Positions 32,613-44,161 of a DNA stretch of 64,000 nt are shown here, piece by piece. Within the stretch, counting starts at the first letter, position 1, and each line of letters starts with the position of its first letter. This stretch comes from Adiantum capillus-veneris (Eukaryota > Streptophyta > Polypodiopsida > Polypodiales > Pteridaceae), in assembly GCA_014529385.2 (NCBI GenBank), contig CM043950.1:156521545-156585544 (forward strand), given 5' to 3'. Position numbers and translations under genes: made by a program. Below the pieces are notes generated by a model. It saw nothing but the letters and a program-made list of their open reading frames with translations. It was not told the DNA's origin and ran no database searches.

Positions 32613-33091
32613 GCTCACGTCGTTCGCGACATGGCCGCTGATCTGCTTCTTCATCGTATCGTTTCTTGCATCTTCAATAGAGATTCGTATCTAGCATGCA
32701 GGTTCACCATTGTCGGGCCAAAAATGTCAGTGTTTATGGTGAAGAAGCCTGTATAGAACGCTTCTTCAAAATCTTGGAGGTGATAGGATGGTAGAAACAT
32801 TATCCTCTGATACAGCGCATGTATCACCTCCTTAGAAGGCTGACCAGATAGATTATAAGCGCATCTGTATGTATCTTAGAAGAAAAAGATGTTGTCGGTC
32901 ACCTAGCCTGGCTTGAAAGTCTCGAACACTGCTAAGAGGGTTCTGCAGATTTTCCTCATCATAATGCATGTAAGGTTAGGTGAGCCAGTGAACAACTTTA
33001 TGGTGCCCGTTAGGGTTTTCACCATGTATTGGACACTTATTCTCTCACCTGCCTTCAAGCCCGGTAGCTTAGGGTAGTTCAGCCAAGTGGG

Positions 33092-36000
33092 CTAGCTTCT
33101 TTGCAAAATTTCCTGCGCTTTCCACGTCCTAATACTTGGTAGAGGACAAAAGTTGAGGTTGTCTCTGATATTTTTCGGTGCCTCTACCAAGTGGATTAGG
33201 TATTGTGGGTACTTTGTAAGCCAGGCCTTCCTCCACTTTGGCTGAGAATCCACAATGAGCTTGACCCCTTCTGGTTTTGAGGTATCTGCATTGTAAAGGG
33301 GTACAACTGGCTCTTCTCTGATCCGCTTGTTTATGGTAGCTGCCTCATATTTCAACAATGGATATGGGAGAGAGGGTTGAAGCCACTCGCGCCTAAGGTT
33401 GCTGGCATCGATCTTCTGAATGGTCATAGACTTGAAGACCCTCTGCTCCCACTCCAAGGCTTCCTTTGTGCTTTCTCTGAGCTCCACCTCTATTGCTTTA
33501 CGCAATTTTTCTTCCTCTTCTTGTGTTAGATCCTGTGGCTCTTTAGAGGATCCTTCTAGGATTTCCTCTTGCATAGTCGTGTCCACAGGATCTGCCACAT
33601 TTTCTAGGTCAATGCCTTCATTGGCTGCTAGTCCTGTGCTCTCTGGCTCTCCTCCTTGCTGTCCTTTCAACTCCTCAATTTTCCTGAGGAGTTTTTGCTT
33701 TTCCGTTTCAGCTTCTTCGCCCATATTTATGAGGAGGTCATTAAGTTCGGCGTTTATTCTTTCCACCTCCTCGAGCTTTCTCTTCATGCTTTCCACTTCC
33801 TCTTGCAGGGCTTTTTGGCCCTCTTCCATTCTTGTTTGCATGACTATAGATCCTTCTGCCATCATCAATCTCTGCTTTTTCTCTAGAGTCATCTCTTTCT
33901 GAAGTTCTTGCATTTGCTCTTCATAGAGTTGACTCTCAGTCGTGATTTGAGTCGAGCTAGTAGCTCTAACTCTAGCAGGTGATGCTCACAGCCTCTGGAT
34001 GGTCTGATCTTTGACTTTGAGTTGGTCTTTGAGCTCAAGGTCCTCATCCTGGCTTGCTTCTTGATCTATCTCTACTCTTTCCTTGGCGTTTCTCATGGCT
34101 TCTACTTCTTTAGATTCTTCTGTCAGCTGTAGTGTCAAGTTATCTCTTTCCTTCTCGGCATCAAGCAGTGACTTGCTGAGCTACTGACACTCTTCTTCAA
34201 CTGCTTGCATTCTTTTTGCGGCTGCCTGATTTGCTTCTTCCATTGCCTGAAAATTTTGTAGTGCCCTTGCTAGGCTGGCCTGTAGCTCTGCTTCCCTCTC
34301 CTTTTGCCTTTGGCTTTGTCCTTGCAGAGCATCTACTTCCATTTTAATCTTTACTTTAGTGGCCTTGACAGTTGTCATCTCTTTCTCTGAAGCCATGGAT
34401 TGTGCTCTCAACCCTGTTAGCTCTGTCATCACCACGTCCCAGTCGTTGGAGGGCGGGTGAAGGTCCACTGTATCTGTAGCAATCTCCTTTAACTCTACTA
34501 GCCCGATGCCTTGCATCTGTTCTTTAGGCCCTGTCCTCACCAAGTTGAATGCGACTGTGGCAGCTTCTTCCTTCGTATATCCTGCAGCTAGTCGGTCCAA
34601 AAATGTATAATAAGAATCTTCTAATTCTTTTTTCTCACTTTGAGGCTTAGCCTCTTCTTTTGGCTCCGGCTCTTGTCTCTGCTCTTGCTCACCTGCTTGA
34701 TGTTCTTCTTGTTTGTCCTCACCCTCCTTATCTTCTAGTGGAGGGCTGCTAGGAGGTGGTGAGGGCGGTGGTGATGGCTGTGGGCTGGGTTTAGGGCTGG
34801 CCGGTAGAGATGTTGGCTTGCCCTTTAAATCCCTGTCTGCTTTAGTTTTTCTTTCTCTTTCTTGGCTCTCTTTCTCATCGAACAGTTTCTGCCGTATTTG
34901 CTGTACTTCCTCCTCTGTGAAAGGGACATGTGGAATATTCTCTGATGCAGCATCAAGAATCTCAAATTTCTTGATATAGTCTTCAAATCGGTCCCTTTGC
35001 ACTCTTCTGGATGATCCTGACATAGACTCTAGAGAAGGCTTACAGAGCTCACTTAAATCACCCTTGAGGGCTCTCTCTGCTCGGAAGCTCTCCATCAGCC
35101 TCTCTAGTCTTGCCGCTTTCTGTGACCTTGTTTCTTTGGCCAGCACTTGAGAAAATTCCTTCTTCCCTTTCTTCTGCTCGGGCTGCTCCTCTTGATTTGG
35201 ATCTAGCCGTCTTTTCAATCTTGTTTCCACCCTTGGTGCTCTTTGCGGCTCATCTTCCTTGTCTTCTTTTAGCCTCAGCTAATCATTCTGAGAAGGGGTG
35301 TCAGGCCACCTTCCTTTTGCGTGTAGTGCCCCATAAATCACCTTGGTGATTAGTTCTCCTGGAACTATATAGGTGGGCTTCTTGTTACCCATCTTTACTA
35401 GGTTGTCATGTATATATGACGCATAGTTGATTATCTTTGGGGTGCCTTTCGTCATTGCCCACGTGAATCTCATGGAAATTGCACCTAGACGCATCCTATA
35501 CTTTTGTGGCCTCTTCGTGCACATGTGGAAGTACTGGTTGTATAACTGGCTCATGATTGCCACTCTTGGGTTGGCAATGTCTTCAAAGGTGTAATTCCCC
35601 TTTTTCTCATGGTACACCTTTACCTCATCCCTTCTTTTTGTTACACTATCCCCCTCGTTGGAGAGGTCTAGTGCATCTGCTACAACCCGCTCAGTGATTA
35701 TTATCTCCATTTCTGGCATGCCTTGTAGATCTGTTACTTTGGCCACTCCATCCTCTTTGATGGTTGTCACAAACTCCCAGACTCTTTTGATGTCCACCCC
35801 TGCCGGTATTGCTTCAAAGTAGTTGTGGAGATCAATCTTCTCCAAGTATCCGGCCATTTTGCTTCATACGAACTCATTGAGTTCTCGCGGCAGCATTGGT
35901 AGCTCGATAACATTGCCTTCAGTGTCTTTGAACACTCCTTGGTAGATCTTCAGGTCGTTGGACTCTAACAGATCTTCTTGTATCCATGTGCTGGCGGGCT

Positions 36001-36097
36001 TTAGTGTTCCTTCTGGAATGACGAAGGGTTCCACTTCTTCCAGGTAATCCTTGATGGTCATTCTTTTCTTCTTTGCCGGTGACTTCGCGGCTGCCAT
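33092..36097 (-). pseudogene. Long coiled-coil ORF of the non-autonomous retroelement, copy 2
   Basis: ATG at 36097 gives MAAAKSPAKKKRMTIKDYLE. The protein is about 1000 residues. An N-terminal globular domain (to about residue 275) includes VWEFVTTIKEDGVAKVTDL and QLYNQYFHMCTKRPQKYRM. A basic region follows, then the proline linker PSPQPSPPPSPPPSSPP. An acidic Gln/Glu segment, a long heptad-like coiled coil and a C-terminal block (NLRREWLQPSLPYPLLKYE) complete it. Premature stops occur near 35865, 35279, 34181 and 33990, each as a single codon with the frame otherwise open, so decay is recent. It is collinear with 54-2734. No enzymatic motif was seen. The N-terminal domain resembles uncharacterised plant-transposon protein domains; a capsid-assembly or targeting role is speculation. 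Confidence 0.75.
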
Positions 36098-36264
36098 AGA
36101 TCCTGTTGCACTCAGTAGTCCGAAGTTAGCGTTTTTTCCATATTAGCTGCGAAACTGAGTTTTACTTATCCAAATGACTTGAAAATTGAAAATAAAGCTT
36201 AAAAGGAACTTGTGAAGCTATGCATGTGCTCAGAGTGAAAAATCTGGCCAAAAAATTTCATCTA

Positions 36265-37138
36265 GACATCCTACGCGTAGGATGTCTTTTTCATCAGAAT
36301 TGGTTCATACTTACCATGCTGGTAGTGTAAGGCTCATGGACATGGCTATATTCTTGGATTTGGATTTGGATATCAAAAATTGGATTTTTGGGTTGATTCA
36401 GGCTTTAGGTCACAATTTGGGTAGAATGTCCATCATAGGTAGCAATTGATGTCCAAATGGGTTGAAAATTGGTATATGGGCTTATTGCACCATGGTATTG
36501 GCTCCCATGATGTCACTCTTTGCACAGAAGGCTAAATTTATGCTGGAGACATCCTACGCATAGGATGTCTTTTTCATCAAAATGACATGAAACTTGTCCT
36601 GTGGGTAGTCCTTGGCCTATGGAACATGGCCATGTTCTTGGATTTGGATTTGGACAAGATTTGATGCTTGTAAGGGCCTGTGTGGTGTTTTTGGGCTCAA
36701 AAAGTGTATCTTGAAGGTGTTGGGGGTCAAAATTGATTAGAATGGCTTCAAAATTGATATATGAGCTCCTGATGAAGAGGTAATTGGATCTGTAATGATA
36801 AAACATACCCTGCATATCAAAAAAGTCAAATAGACATCCTACGCGTAGGATGTCTATTTCATCATTTTTTGCTTCTGATCACACAGATTGGTTGTTGGTG
36901 TGTTGGTGAATGTGTTGTGCAAGTTTCATTGGATTTGGACAAGATTTGGTAGGTCTATGGCCCATTACTGCCTCTATGCCCTAACTTTGCATTTTTTATG
37001 CATATGAGGTCAATTTTGGTCCAAATGTGATGAGACTTGGTGGATAGCTTGTAAATGTCATTCAGAGAATGTGCATCATGAAAAATGTTGGAGTATGTGC
37101 CCAAAAGTGCCCTTGAGACATCCTACACGTAGGATGTC
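36265..37138. repeat. Array of four 22-bp palindromes, copy 2, period about 284 bp
   Basis: Palindromes lie at 36265-36286 (perfect), 36548-36569 (one change), 36833-36854 (perfect) and 37117-37138 (one change). Start-to-start distances are 283, 285 and 284 bp. The 284-bp units share phrases around the palindrome (TTTTTCATCA, GGATTTGGATTTGGA, TTGGGCTCA) but have diverged elsewhere, so the palindrome is better kept than its surroundings. Confidence 0.92.
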
Positions 37139-37490
37139 TCCTGGTGATTTTTTCATGGATGGTGCTCCCAATGCTTGCCCTTGGCCCCCCTAAGTCCCTT
37201 TTGAGCCTAATTTCAACAAAAAAGTCAAATAGATAAAGAATAACTCCCTGTGTGGACTTCAGAGCCTCCGAGCCGTTTTCTGACTTTTGGAGTGCATTTT
37301 GGCGCTGAAATTTCTTGATGTTGGTCTCCATAGCTTCCCAATCCCTTGGGAATACTTGCCGTATGGTTTTTGTCAACTTTGGCCTCACGGATTTGCTTCC
37401 ATAGATCATCTAGACCGTTACAGTCCTTACCCATTTCTGCCAAGATTTTAGGTTGGAACCCGTCACTTGTCCCGTCTGTGGTATTTGGCA

Positions 37491-40400
37491 CTATGATAGG
37501 CTCTCGTCTGGACACAGGGCATTAGTGAGTCCTTCCTTCGTTTCTACATGTTTCTCTAAAGTTGGTTGGATAGGGGTTGGAGCTGGTGCCTCATGCCAAT
37601 TTTCAGGTTTACCCAGCGGGTCTTCCATCAATGATTGAGTTGTTTCGATCATCTTTTTACACATATCCATCCTCTGTTTTTCTATTTCTGCATATGGATA
37701 AGTCATCCACCTTTGCTCCAGGGTTTGGTTATTTTTAAGTCTAGCTTCATAAGCTTTTAGAAGTGCATCCAACTGCTCATTTACCTTGTCAGCCAGTACA
37801 GATCCTCCTGATCCTGCACTTTTGGGCTCTGCTATTTCCTTGGGTGCTATGGTTGCCGTGGTGTGTGAGCTTAAGCTAGCTAGATCCTCTAACCGCTCTA
37901 ATCTCTCCTTTGTATGTTTCAACTCCTCGAATAGAGCGGTTTACTCTCGTTTATTCCTGGCTTTCCTACGCGCCTTTCTAGCTTTCCAAGTGCTCCTCTC
38001 ATTTTTCGTTTCTGAACTTTGGGCATCGGTTTTTGGTTCTTCAACTATGGGTTCGTTCGCCCTTCTTTGAGGTTGGGCTCGTGTTACCGCCTGGATGGGT
38101 ATTATTGTTTCATTTTCCGATCCTCCACTGGAAGGTACTATTTCTAACATATTCAAGGTGGTTTTTGCTCCTTTGCTCGGGTTTTTAGGGCAATCGGGAA
38201 TCAAATGAGTAATTCCACATTCTGGGCAATACGCATTGACTCTAATGATTTCATCATGAGGACAGTCTCTCAGCCAATGGTCTCCACCACACTTGTAGCA
38301 CGGTCCCTTGGGTTGTTGAGGTGCTCCTTGAGCTCCTCTTTGTTGGTAAGCATGTCTCTGTCCGCCCATGCCTCCATTTTCTATGAACAACAATGTTCGT
38401 TCATCTACGCTATATCTTCCTTCTCCTGCTACCTGTGCAGCAGGATCACCAACTGCTGCCTGTGCAGCAGTTGGTGGTCCTGTATTTTCTATCATACTCC
38501 ATGGTTCTGGTGTCGAGAGTTCTTCTGGTGGATAATAGACAGGGTTTGCCGCATATCCATTGGGATCTTCATAATATGCATGCATAGGTACCAAAGCCTT
38601 ATCCTCTAATTCAGTTACTGTTGGTGTGTATCTTATACCAACTGGTCGTAATCTTGGTAGGGGTGGTTTTTGCCCCAACACCGGTTGTGGTATTTCTACA
38701 CCTACAGGTCCTAGTAGGTTGCTTGCTTGATATCTAGGCATCGATGGAACTTGAGGAGAAGCTACCGGAGCTTGGGGAGTGTAAGGTCTCTCTCTCACAT
38801 ACCCCTTGTTATAATAACACTCCTCGGTCCCATGGTTTGTCCATTTTTGTTCAATAGCACACCACTTGGGTTGTTTAGCCTGGGGTTTGGTGTACAATTT
38901 GATCTTTTTTAGCACTTCATCTACAAGCTGCTCTTGGTTTACAGCTATTTCTCCTTTCGGTGCTGTCTTAGAAGACTTGCTTCCACTTTGTTGTGAAGAC
39001 GAATCATCATCAAGGTCCTTGAACTCCCCCTCTTTGTAGACCGCACAATTGTCCACCAGGTAAATAGCCTCATTGGTCAACTCATTCAATGTCGTGCTCC
39101 TCTTCATATGTAAGTCTTTCTGGATATATGCATTCCTTAGTCCTTGGATGAATATCAGCATAAGTCTGGACTGAGTTGGCAGTTCTTCAACAGGACAGAA
39201 CTTAACATATCTTTTTAGTCTTAGGGCTGCCTTTCGTACAGATTTTCCATCTTTCTGTTTGAATTTATGGATCTGTGAGACGGTATTATGAGTTATTCCC
39301 CTTTGTGAGAATTCCTCGATAAACTCATCAAACACTTCCTCCATAGACTCAAAGTCTCTACGCTCTACAGAGTCAAACCAAGTGGCAGCATCGTCCTCGA
39401 GGGTTAGTCCAAACCCTGCAAATTGGGTAGGAAAGTCTAACACCTCTTCGGCTCTAATTACACGCACAAAGGCTGCTACATGATCTCTTGGGTCTCTGCT
39501 TCCTGTGTATTTCTTGTTTACCCATTTTTGCACTTGAGAAGGTATAATTCTTCGATGGTCTACAAACCTCATCATTGGATCTCCACATCCTAATCGATAT
39601 ACCTCCTCAGGTCTTCTGTAATAGGCTGGTTCCTCTCCCAATGGTGCTCCTAAGCCATAATTTCTAATTGTTCTCTCTGGAGGTGGTTCTTCTCTTCAAA
39701 CTCGTTCTATGGGTGGTCCTCCAGGCTTTGTCGACCCTTGAATCTTTGGCTTACTCTCTGCCTGATACCTTGAATAGAGTGGTGGTTCTTGCAAATCCCT
39801 TAGCCCTCGTGCGGCTTGATAACCATCTCGGTTTTGGTCTTGTTCCATTGTTGCACTCTGTTGAAGCCATGCCTGCAATGAAGGTTGGTTTTCTGGTTGG
39901 TCTTGGTTGTTGAATGCTTGCGGTCGGGTGGAATGTTAGGTAGCGTCATACTCATCTGAAAAAGGTTTCGTTGACTTGCTTGGGGTGTAGGTGTCTCTTG
40001 GAACTTCCACATGGGCATATGCTGATGCTCCTGGACCTGTTGCCCTTTCTACCTCCTTTGGGAGAATACGTTGGTATTCTCGCCCGTATCTATCAACAAA
40101 AACTATACCCTTCCCCGTAGCGGTTTCATAAGAGAATAAGTAAAGAACCTTGTCTTTGCTTAATTCGTTTACGTATGGTTCTTTGCTGCAAAAGTAAGAG
40201 ACTATACCCTCACTCTCATGTTTGTAGATTCCCACGTTTTCGTTATAAGTTGGAACCCTGGTTGTTTTCTTTTCATACATAAAAATAGCTCCGGGCCGAT
40301 CAATGTTTGGTGGTGGTTCTTGAGTTTCTGAAACCATTTTCCCTTTCGCCATGTTATCTCCATATCTGTTGTAATCTTCAGGGTTACTAACTATCAGATA

Positions 40401-40835
40401 GTGGTTCCCCTTTTTGTCTTGGAATCTATCTCCATCATCATAGACTCGGATTATCTCCAATCTTTGAGCTGGCCTCTCTTTGATACAAATGCACTTGCGT
40501 CCTCGATAGTCAGAATAGACTAGGGCTCCTCTCGAGTTTGTTCCCTCTAAGAAGATCACAGTGAGCTTGGAATCATTCAAAGGATTTTGGGAGGTTCTTC
40601 CTCCTCGCATAGGTCCATCATAGGTGAAACCTCCTGGCTGTTGACTACCCATCATGAAGAAAGATTTGTCTGACGAAGTGTCAGTATCACTACCTTCCTC
40701 AATAATCGGTGCTAGCGGATCTAGCCTTGCCTGAGTTACACTCTCTTTGGTGGACACTAAGCTACCTTGGTCACCTGCCACCTTCTGGTCTCTAACAATG
40801 TATCTTCCTGATCTTAAATTCATTAAACTTATCAA
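37491..40835 (-). pseudogene. Gag polyprotein of the non-autonomous retroelement
   Basis: The frame runs from MISLMNLRSGRYIV (40835) to 37491, broken only by stops near 39936, 39695 and 37941. The N-terminal part (to 39936) has no recognised domain. The middle has a Retrotrans_gag domain: DHVAAFVRVIRAEEVLDFPT, ATWFDSVERRDFESMEEVFD and SQIHKFKQKDGKSVRKAALR. Two CCHC-type knuckles follow, CYKCGGDHWLRDCP and CPECGITHLIPDCP. A C-terminal helical segment (KHTKERLERLEDLASL) lies at 37922-37491. Gag would package the RNA. A separate frame at 37225-37515 continues with coding character, suggesting a frameshift at the end. No protease motif was found after the knuckles. Confidence 0.85.
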
Positions 40836-41247
40836 TGCAATTTATCACAAATCCAACCACTCACCTGGCAAAGCGTCAGTTTCTGCACAACTTCTTGCTT
40901 TGTTGCTGAATAAAGGTCTATACACAAGCGTTTTAATTTCGGCATCGAATCAAAGCATTTATCTTCTAGAGGCTATTTTAGTAATGATTGGTATAACTGG
41001 AGAGTTGATCTCAACCACTACTATATTTTATACACTGCTGATGTTCTGGATTAGATCTACTAATCTGAAACTGTACTTCCCTCATATGTTGGTCAATTTA
41101 CGCGAAAAAGTCTGAATTCAGTCTTTGATCCGTCAAATGGGCAAACAAGGTCCAAATTCACTTCTGAAAGAAGTTCTGGAACCCTTAAGCCAAATGGAAT
41201 CTCACTGTCTATGCCCAGTCAAATTTTCTTTGCAGTATGCCCCAATA

Positions 41248-42141
41248 GACATCCTACACGTAGGATGTCTCCTTCTTTGTTTTGACTGGATTTTTACACT
41301 ATGGTTTCCCCTTGGTGTGCTGAGCCCACAGTTGTTTCTACTTTTTGATTTGGACACCTATTAGTTGGTCAATGAGTCAGAAACCTGTTCCGACAGCCTG
41401 TTATTGATATTGATTAGTCTAATCAACTCCAATTTGGACCAAAATTGACTAGGAGGCTTGCCTTAGGCTATACAACACCTTGCTATGCTCACTGTCAAAG
41501 TCTGGCTTCAACTTCTTGCTTTAGACATCCTACGCGTAGGATGTCTTTTTCATCAGAATGGCTTCAAACTCAAAGCCCAAGCTCCCCTTCAGTTGCTGAT
41601 CACTTTGGTATACTCAAAATTTGGTTTGGAGTCCAAAATCACTCAGAAGACATCATACGCGTAGGATGTCTTTTTGGCCTGTTTGACCCCAAACTTGTCC
41701 CACAGCTTCCCCTTGATGTCAGTAACCCAATGGTATGCTTAGATTTTGGTTTGGATTTCAAAAGTCCCAAATTTCAGCTGTTCTTGCCTTTTTCAGTCAA
41801 AAGTGCTAAAGTCCGCTTTGAACCCAATTTTCTCACCGAAATGAGGTGAAACCCCTTTCAACCACTCAATATATCATGCAAGACATGCTCATGTAGCCAT
41901 CTTATGGTTTTGGTCTCAAAATAATGTTTTGGCACTATTTGGGTAGGATGTCTGGCAATTTCAGTCTATCTGGCCTTATCCTCTCAATTTCAGTCTATCT
42001 GGCCTTATCCTCTCAAGACATGGTCAAATTCCACTTTCCAGTTGAAATTAGGGTAAGCCCTACCTTCTGAACACACTGGTCAACTCAAAATCCCAAAATT
42101 CCTCCCAGATTAGCCTGTAGACATCCTACGCGTAGGATGTC
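41248..42141. repeat. Third palindrome array, in the leader between PBS and gag
   Basis: Palindromes lie at 41248-41269 (one change), 41524-41545 (perfect), 41649-41670 (one change) and 42120-42141 (perfect). Distances are 276, 125 and 471 bp, less regular than in the other arrays. A partial half-site GTAGGATGTCTGG lies at about 41943. Confidence 0.9.
41957..42014. repeat. Perfect 29-bp tandem duplication
   Basis: The unit beginning AATTTCAGTCTATCTGG and ending CCTCTC is repeated exactly at 41957-41985 and 41986-42014, in the leader of the non-autonomous element. It is recent, since no mismatch has accumulated. Confidence 0.95.
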
Positions 42142-42661
42142 TCCTGGCTTAAATTTAATTTTTTTCCTGACAGGAATGCTCCTGATGCTCTGTAGATCTA
42201 TCAGAAACACTCACAGTAACTTTTGGACTTCAATTAGGCTTTCAAACACACTTTTGCGTCTTTTACAAACTTGTAATGACTTTACAAAGCAAGTATATAT
42301 GCATGAAATGCTCTAGATCCTGAATCATGATGTCCTACTTACTCTACTCCTACTTATCATGTGAAATGGTGATAATGGTGTTTTGGTTACTTTTTGGCCT
42401 CTCCGAACTCTCAAGCTCTACTCTCACCGCTTCTACCACTCCAACCCCTACTCAAGAACTCGACTACTACCTAAAACTATCTTGGTCTACCTAATCTTCC
42501 TAAGTCGAAGAATCTAGGCTAGACACATGCTTCCCAGATTCCTCCTAAGACCTAGAGAGTCCTCCACCCTCCGATCCTATCTAAACGTAAAACAAGACTC
42601 TTGGCAAGCCAAAAATCTCAATCCTTAAGGATTAGTCTCGGTCACCTACCTAAGGTTTTCA

Positions 42662-42680
42662 TCCCCGACAGCGGCGCCAA
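42662..42680 (-). other. Primer binding site, tRNA-Asp type
   Basis: On the minus strand, one base after the 5' LTR end CCAACA, the sequence is TGGCGCCGCTGTCGGGGA. This is the sequence class complementary to the 3' end of tRNA-Asp used by Athila/Tat gypsy elements, with one or two substitutions. Confidence 0.85.
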
Positions 42681-43614
42681 TGTTGGACGGATACGTCGCG
42701 ATGGACGTCAGCACAGCGAGAACTCACCTAGCATATAATGTCAGCTAAGGACGAAGCTCAACCCACAGGCGCGTGGAAGCAAGCATAAGGTGTCAACCTA
42801 CACTCGACCGACTCCTAACTAATTCCTACAGAGGTCTCTACCAATTGTCTAAGTCACAGCCTTCAAGAGTGTATAAGAGGAAACTTCCTACAATGCTTTC
42901 TAGAGCCGAACACCCATCAAAAAATCTCGAAACACCATAGAACTTGAAGGAGACCCTACTAATACCACTAGGTCGCTCTCCCTAAGGTCTATGAACCAAA
43001 ATCCCAACCCAAAACACCTGGTGCAGAAACACGTAGGATGTCTGGCCGAAATCTGCAGGTCTTCGTTTCCAAAATCTAAAGTGCCTAATGTGTAGTTCTA
43101 CTCAATGTGAACGCGTGGATATGCTGCAATGCAAAATCGGACAACGTATGCTCACCCAAACACCCGATGAAGCTCGTAGAAGGAGCTCGCAAAACCGGAC
43201 CGTACACGCGCAATGTAGGTATCGGCACGTAGCTCTCGTCGGGGGCAACACGCTCCACTTCTCTGCACTCGATTCCGACCACCGGAGCACACGTAGAGTC
43301 AAGATGAAGCTCACATTCTCTCTCTCGTGCAGAGTACGCTTACTCATAGACTTCAAAACTTGTTTTTAAAATGACAAAAGGTCTTTCATTAAGGTCAAAA
43401 AGTGGTATATATACCTTACAATTTTCAAACACTAAAGTTCCAAAAATCACCATCTACTCAATCTAACTATCAAAACTGGGATACAATCTGGAAACTTCTC
43501 TAAGTCCCAATATTTACAAGGTGAAAAATCAGGTTTTCCTCAATGAATGAATAATTACAAAAAGAATAATCTTCCGAATAGTTAGATTCCGTGGGGTGTG
43601 TCCAACTTCTAACA
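42681..43614 (-). repeat. 5' LTR of the non-autonomous element
   Basis: A 934-bp LTR with TGTTGGACGG at its left end and TTCTAACA at its right, matching 31685-32598. The half-palindrome CGTAGGATGTC lies at 43032-43042. Confidence 0.95.
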
Positions 43615-43619
43615 TCTAG

Positions 43620-44161
43620 TGAATTCGAGTAGATGATAATATTATCAAAGAACACTCCAGTAAAGGTTCAGTGAGGCCTGAATAGCTTCTCCATCAAGCG
43701 GTTGAATGTGGCTGGTGCATTGGTCAAGCCAAAAGGCATGACAATGTATTCGTAAAGACCAAACATATTGCAAAATGCGGTCTTTCAACTATCCTTATTT
43801 GATGGTTGCCACTTTTTAGGTCAATCCTACTGAAGTAGGTGGACCCTTGTAGGTTATCAAATAGGTCTTCTACCCATGGAATGGGAAATCTATTCTTGAT
43901 AGTGATCCTATTTAGTTCTCTATAGTCAACACACATACATTGTGTGCCATCTTTCTTTTGCACTAATAACACAGGTGAGAAAAATGGAGATGAGCTAGGC
44001 CTCACCATGCCCTTCTCAACTAGCTCATGCAGTTGCGGCATAATCTCCTCTTGTTGAGCTTGAGAAACTCTATAAGGAGGTTTATTATGCTGTGAACTTC
44101 TTGGAAGAAGTTCGATTGCATGGTCATCATTGCCTCGTTTAGGAGGTAGTTCACAAGGGAT
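43620..44161 (-). pseudogene. Gypsy-A reverse transcriptase N-terminal half
   Basis: It encodes RGNDDHAIELLPRSSQHNKP, HELVEKGMVRPSSSPFFSPV, LLVQKKDGT, VDYRELNRITIKNRFPIPWV and RIDLKSGNHQIRI. The [13 protein letters not shown] and FFDDIIIYS segments are in another frame near 43740-43620. The FDD catalytic motif spans the TCTAG insertion boundary region, so this RT was split close to its active site. It is frameshifted near 43780. On its 5' side it is cut at 44161 by the LTR of the second copia element. Confidence 0.85.

Larger units (their letters stand above)
31685..43614 (-). mobile_element. Complete 11.9-kb non-autonomous LTR retroelement with gag, coiled-coil ORF and palindrome arrays
   Basis: The minus-strand order is 5' LTR (42681-43614), PBS (42662-42679), a spacer with four palindromes, gag polyprotein (40835-37491), a spacer with four palindromes, coiled-coil ORF (36097-33092), PPT (32599-32612) and 3' LTR (31685-32598). 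No protease, RT, RNase H or integrase was found in the roughly 10 kb internal region, so it must borrow enzymes. The PBS matches the tRNA-Asp type used by Athila/Tat-like gypsy elements, a likely helper class. LTRs differ by scattered substitutions, a gap of about 40 bp and CT-run length, so insertion is moderately old but younger than gypsy-A. Confidence 0.9.
31680..43619. other. 5-bp target-site duplication TCTAG flanking the LTR element
   Basis: TCTAG occurs at 31680-31684 and 43615-43619, immediately outside TG...CA LTR ends. Removing the element and one TCTAG restores the gypsy-A RT sequence collinear with the plus copy near 52620. The coordinates span both copies of the duplication. Confidence 0.95.
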
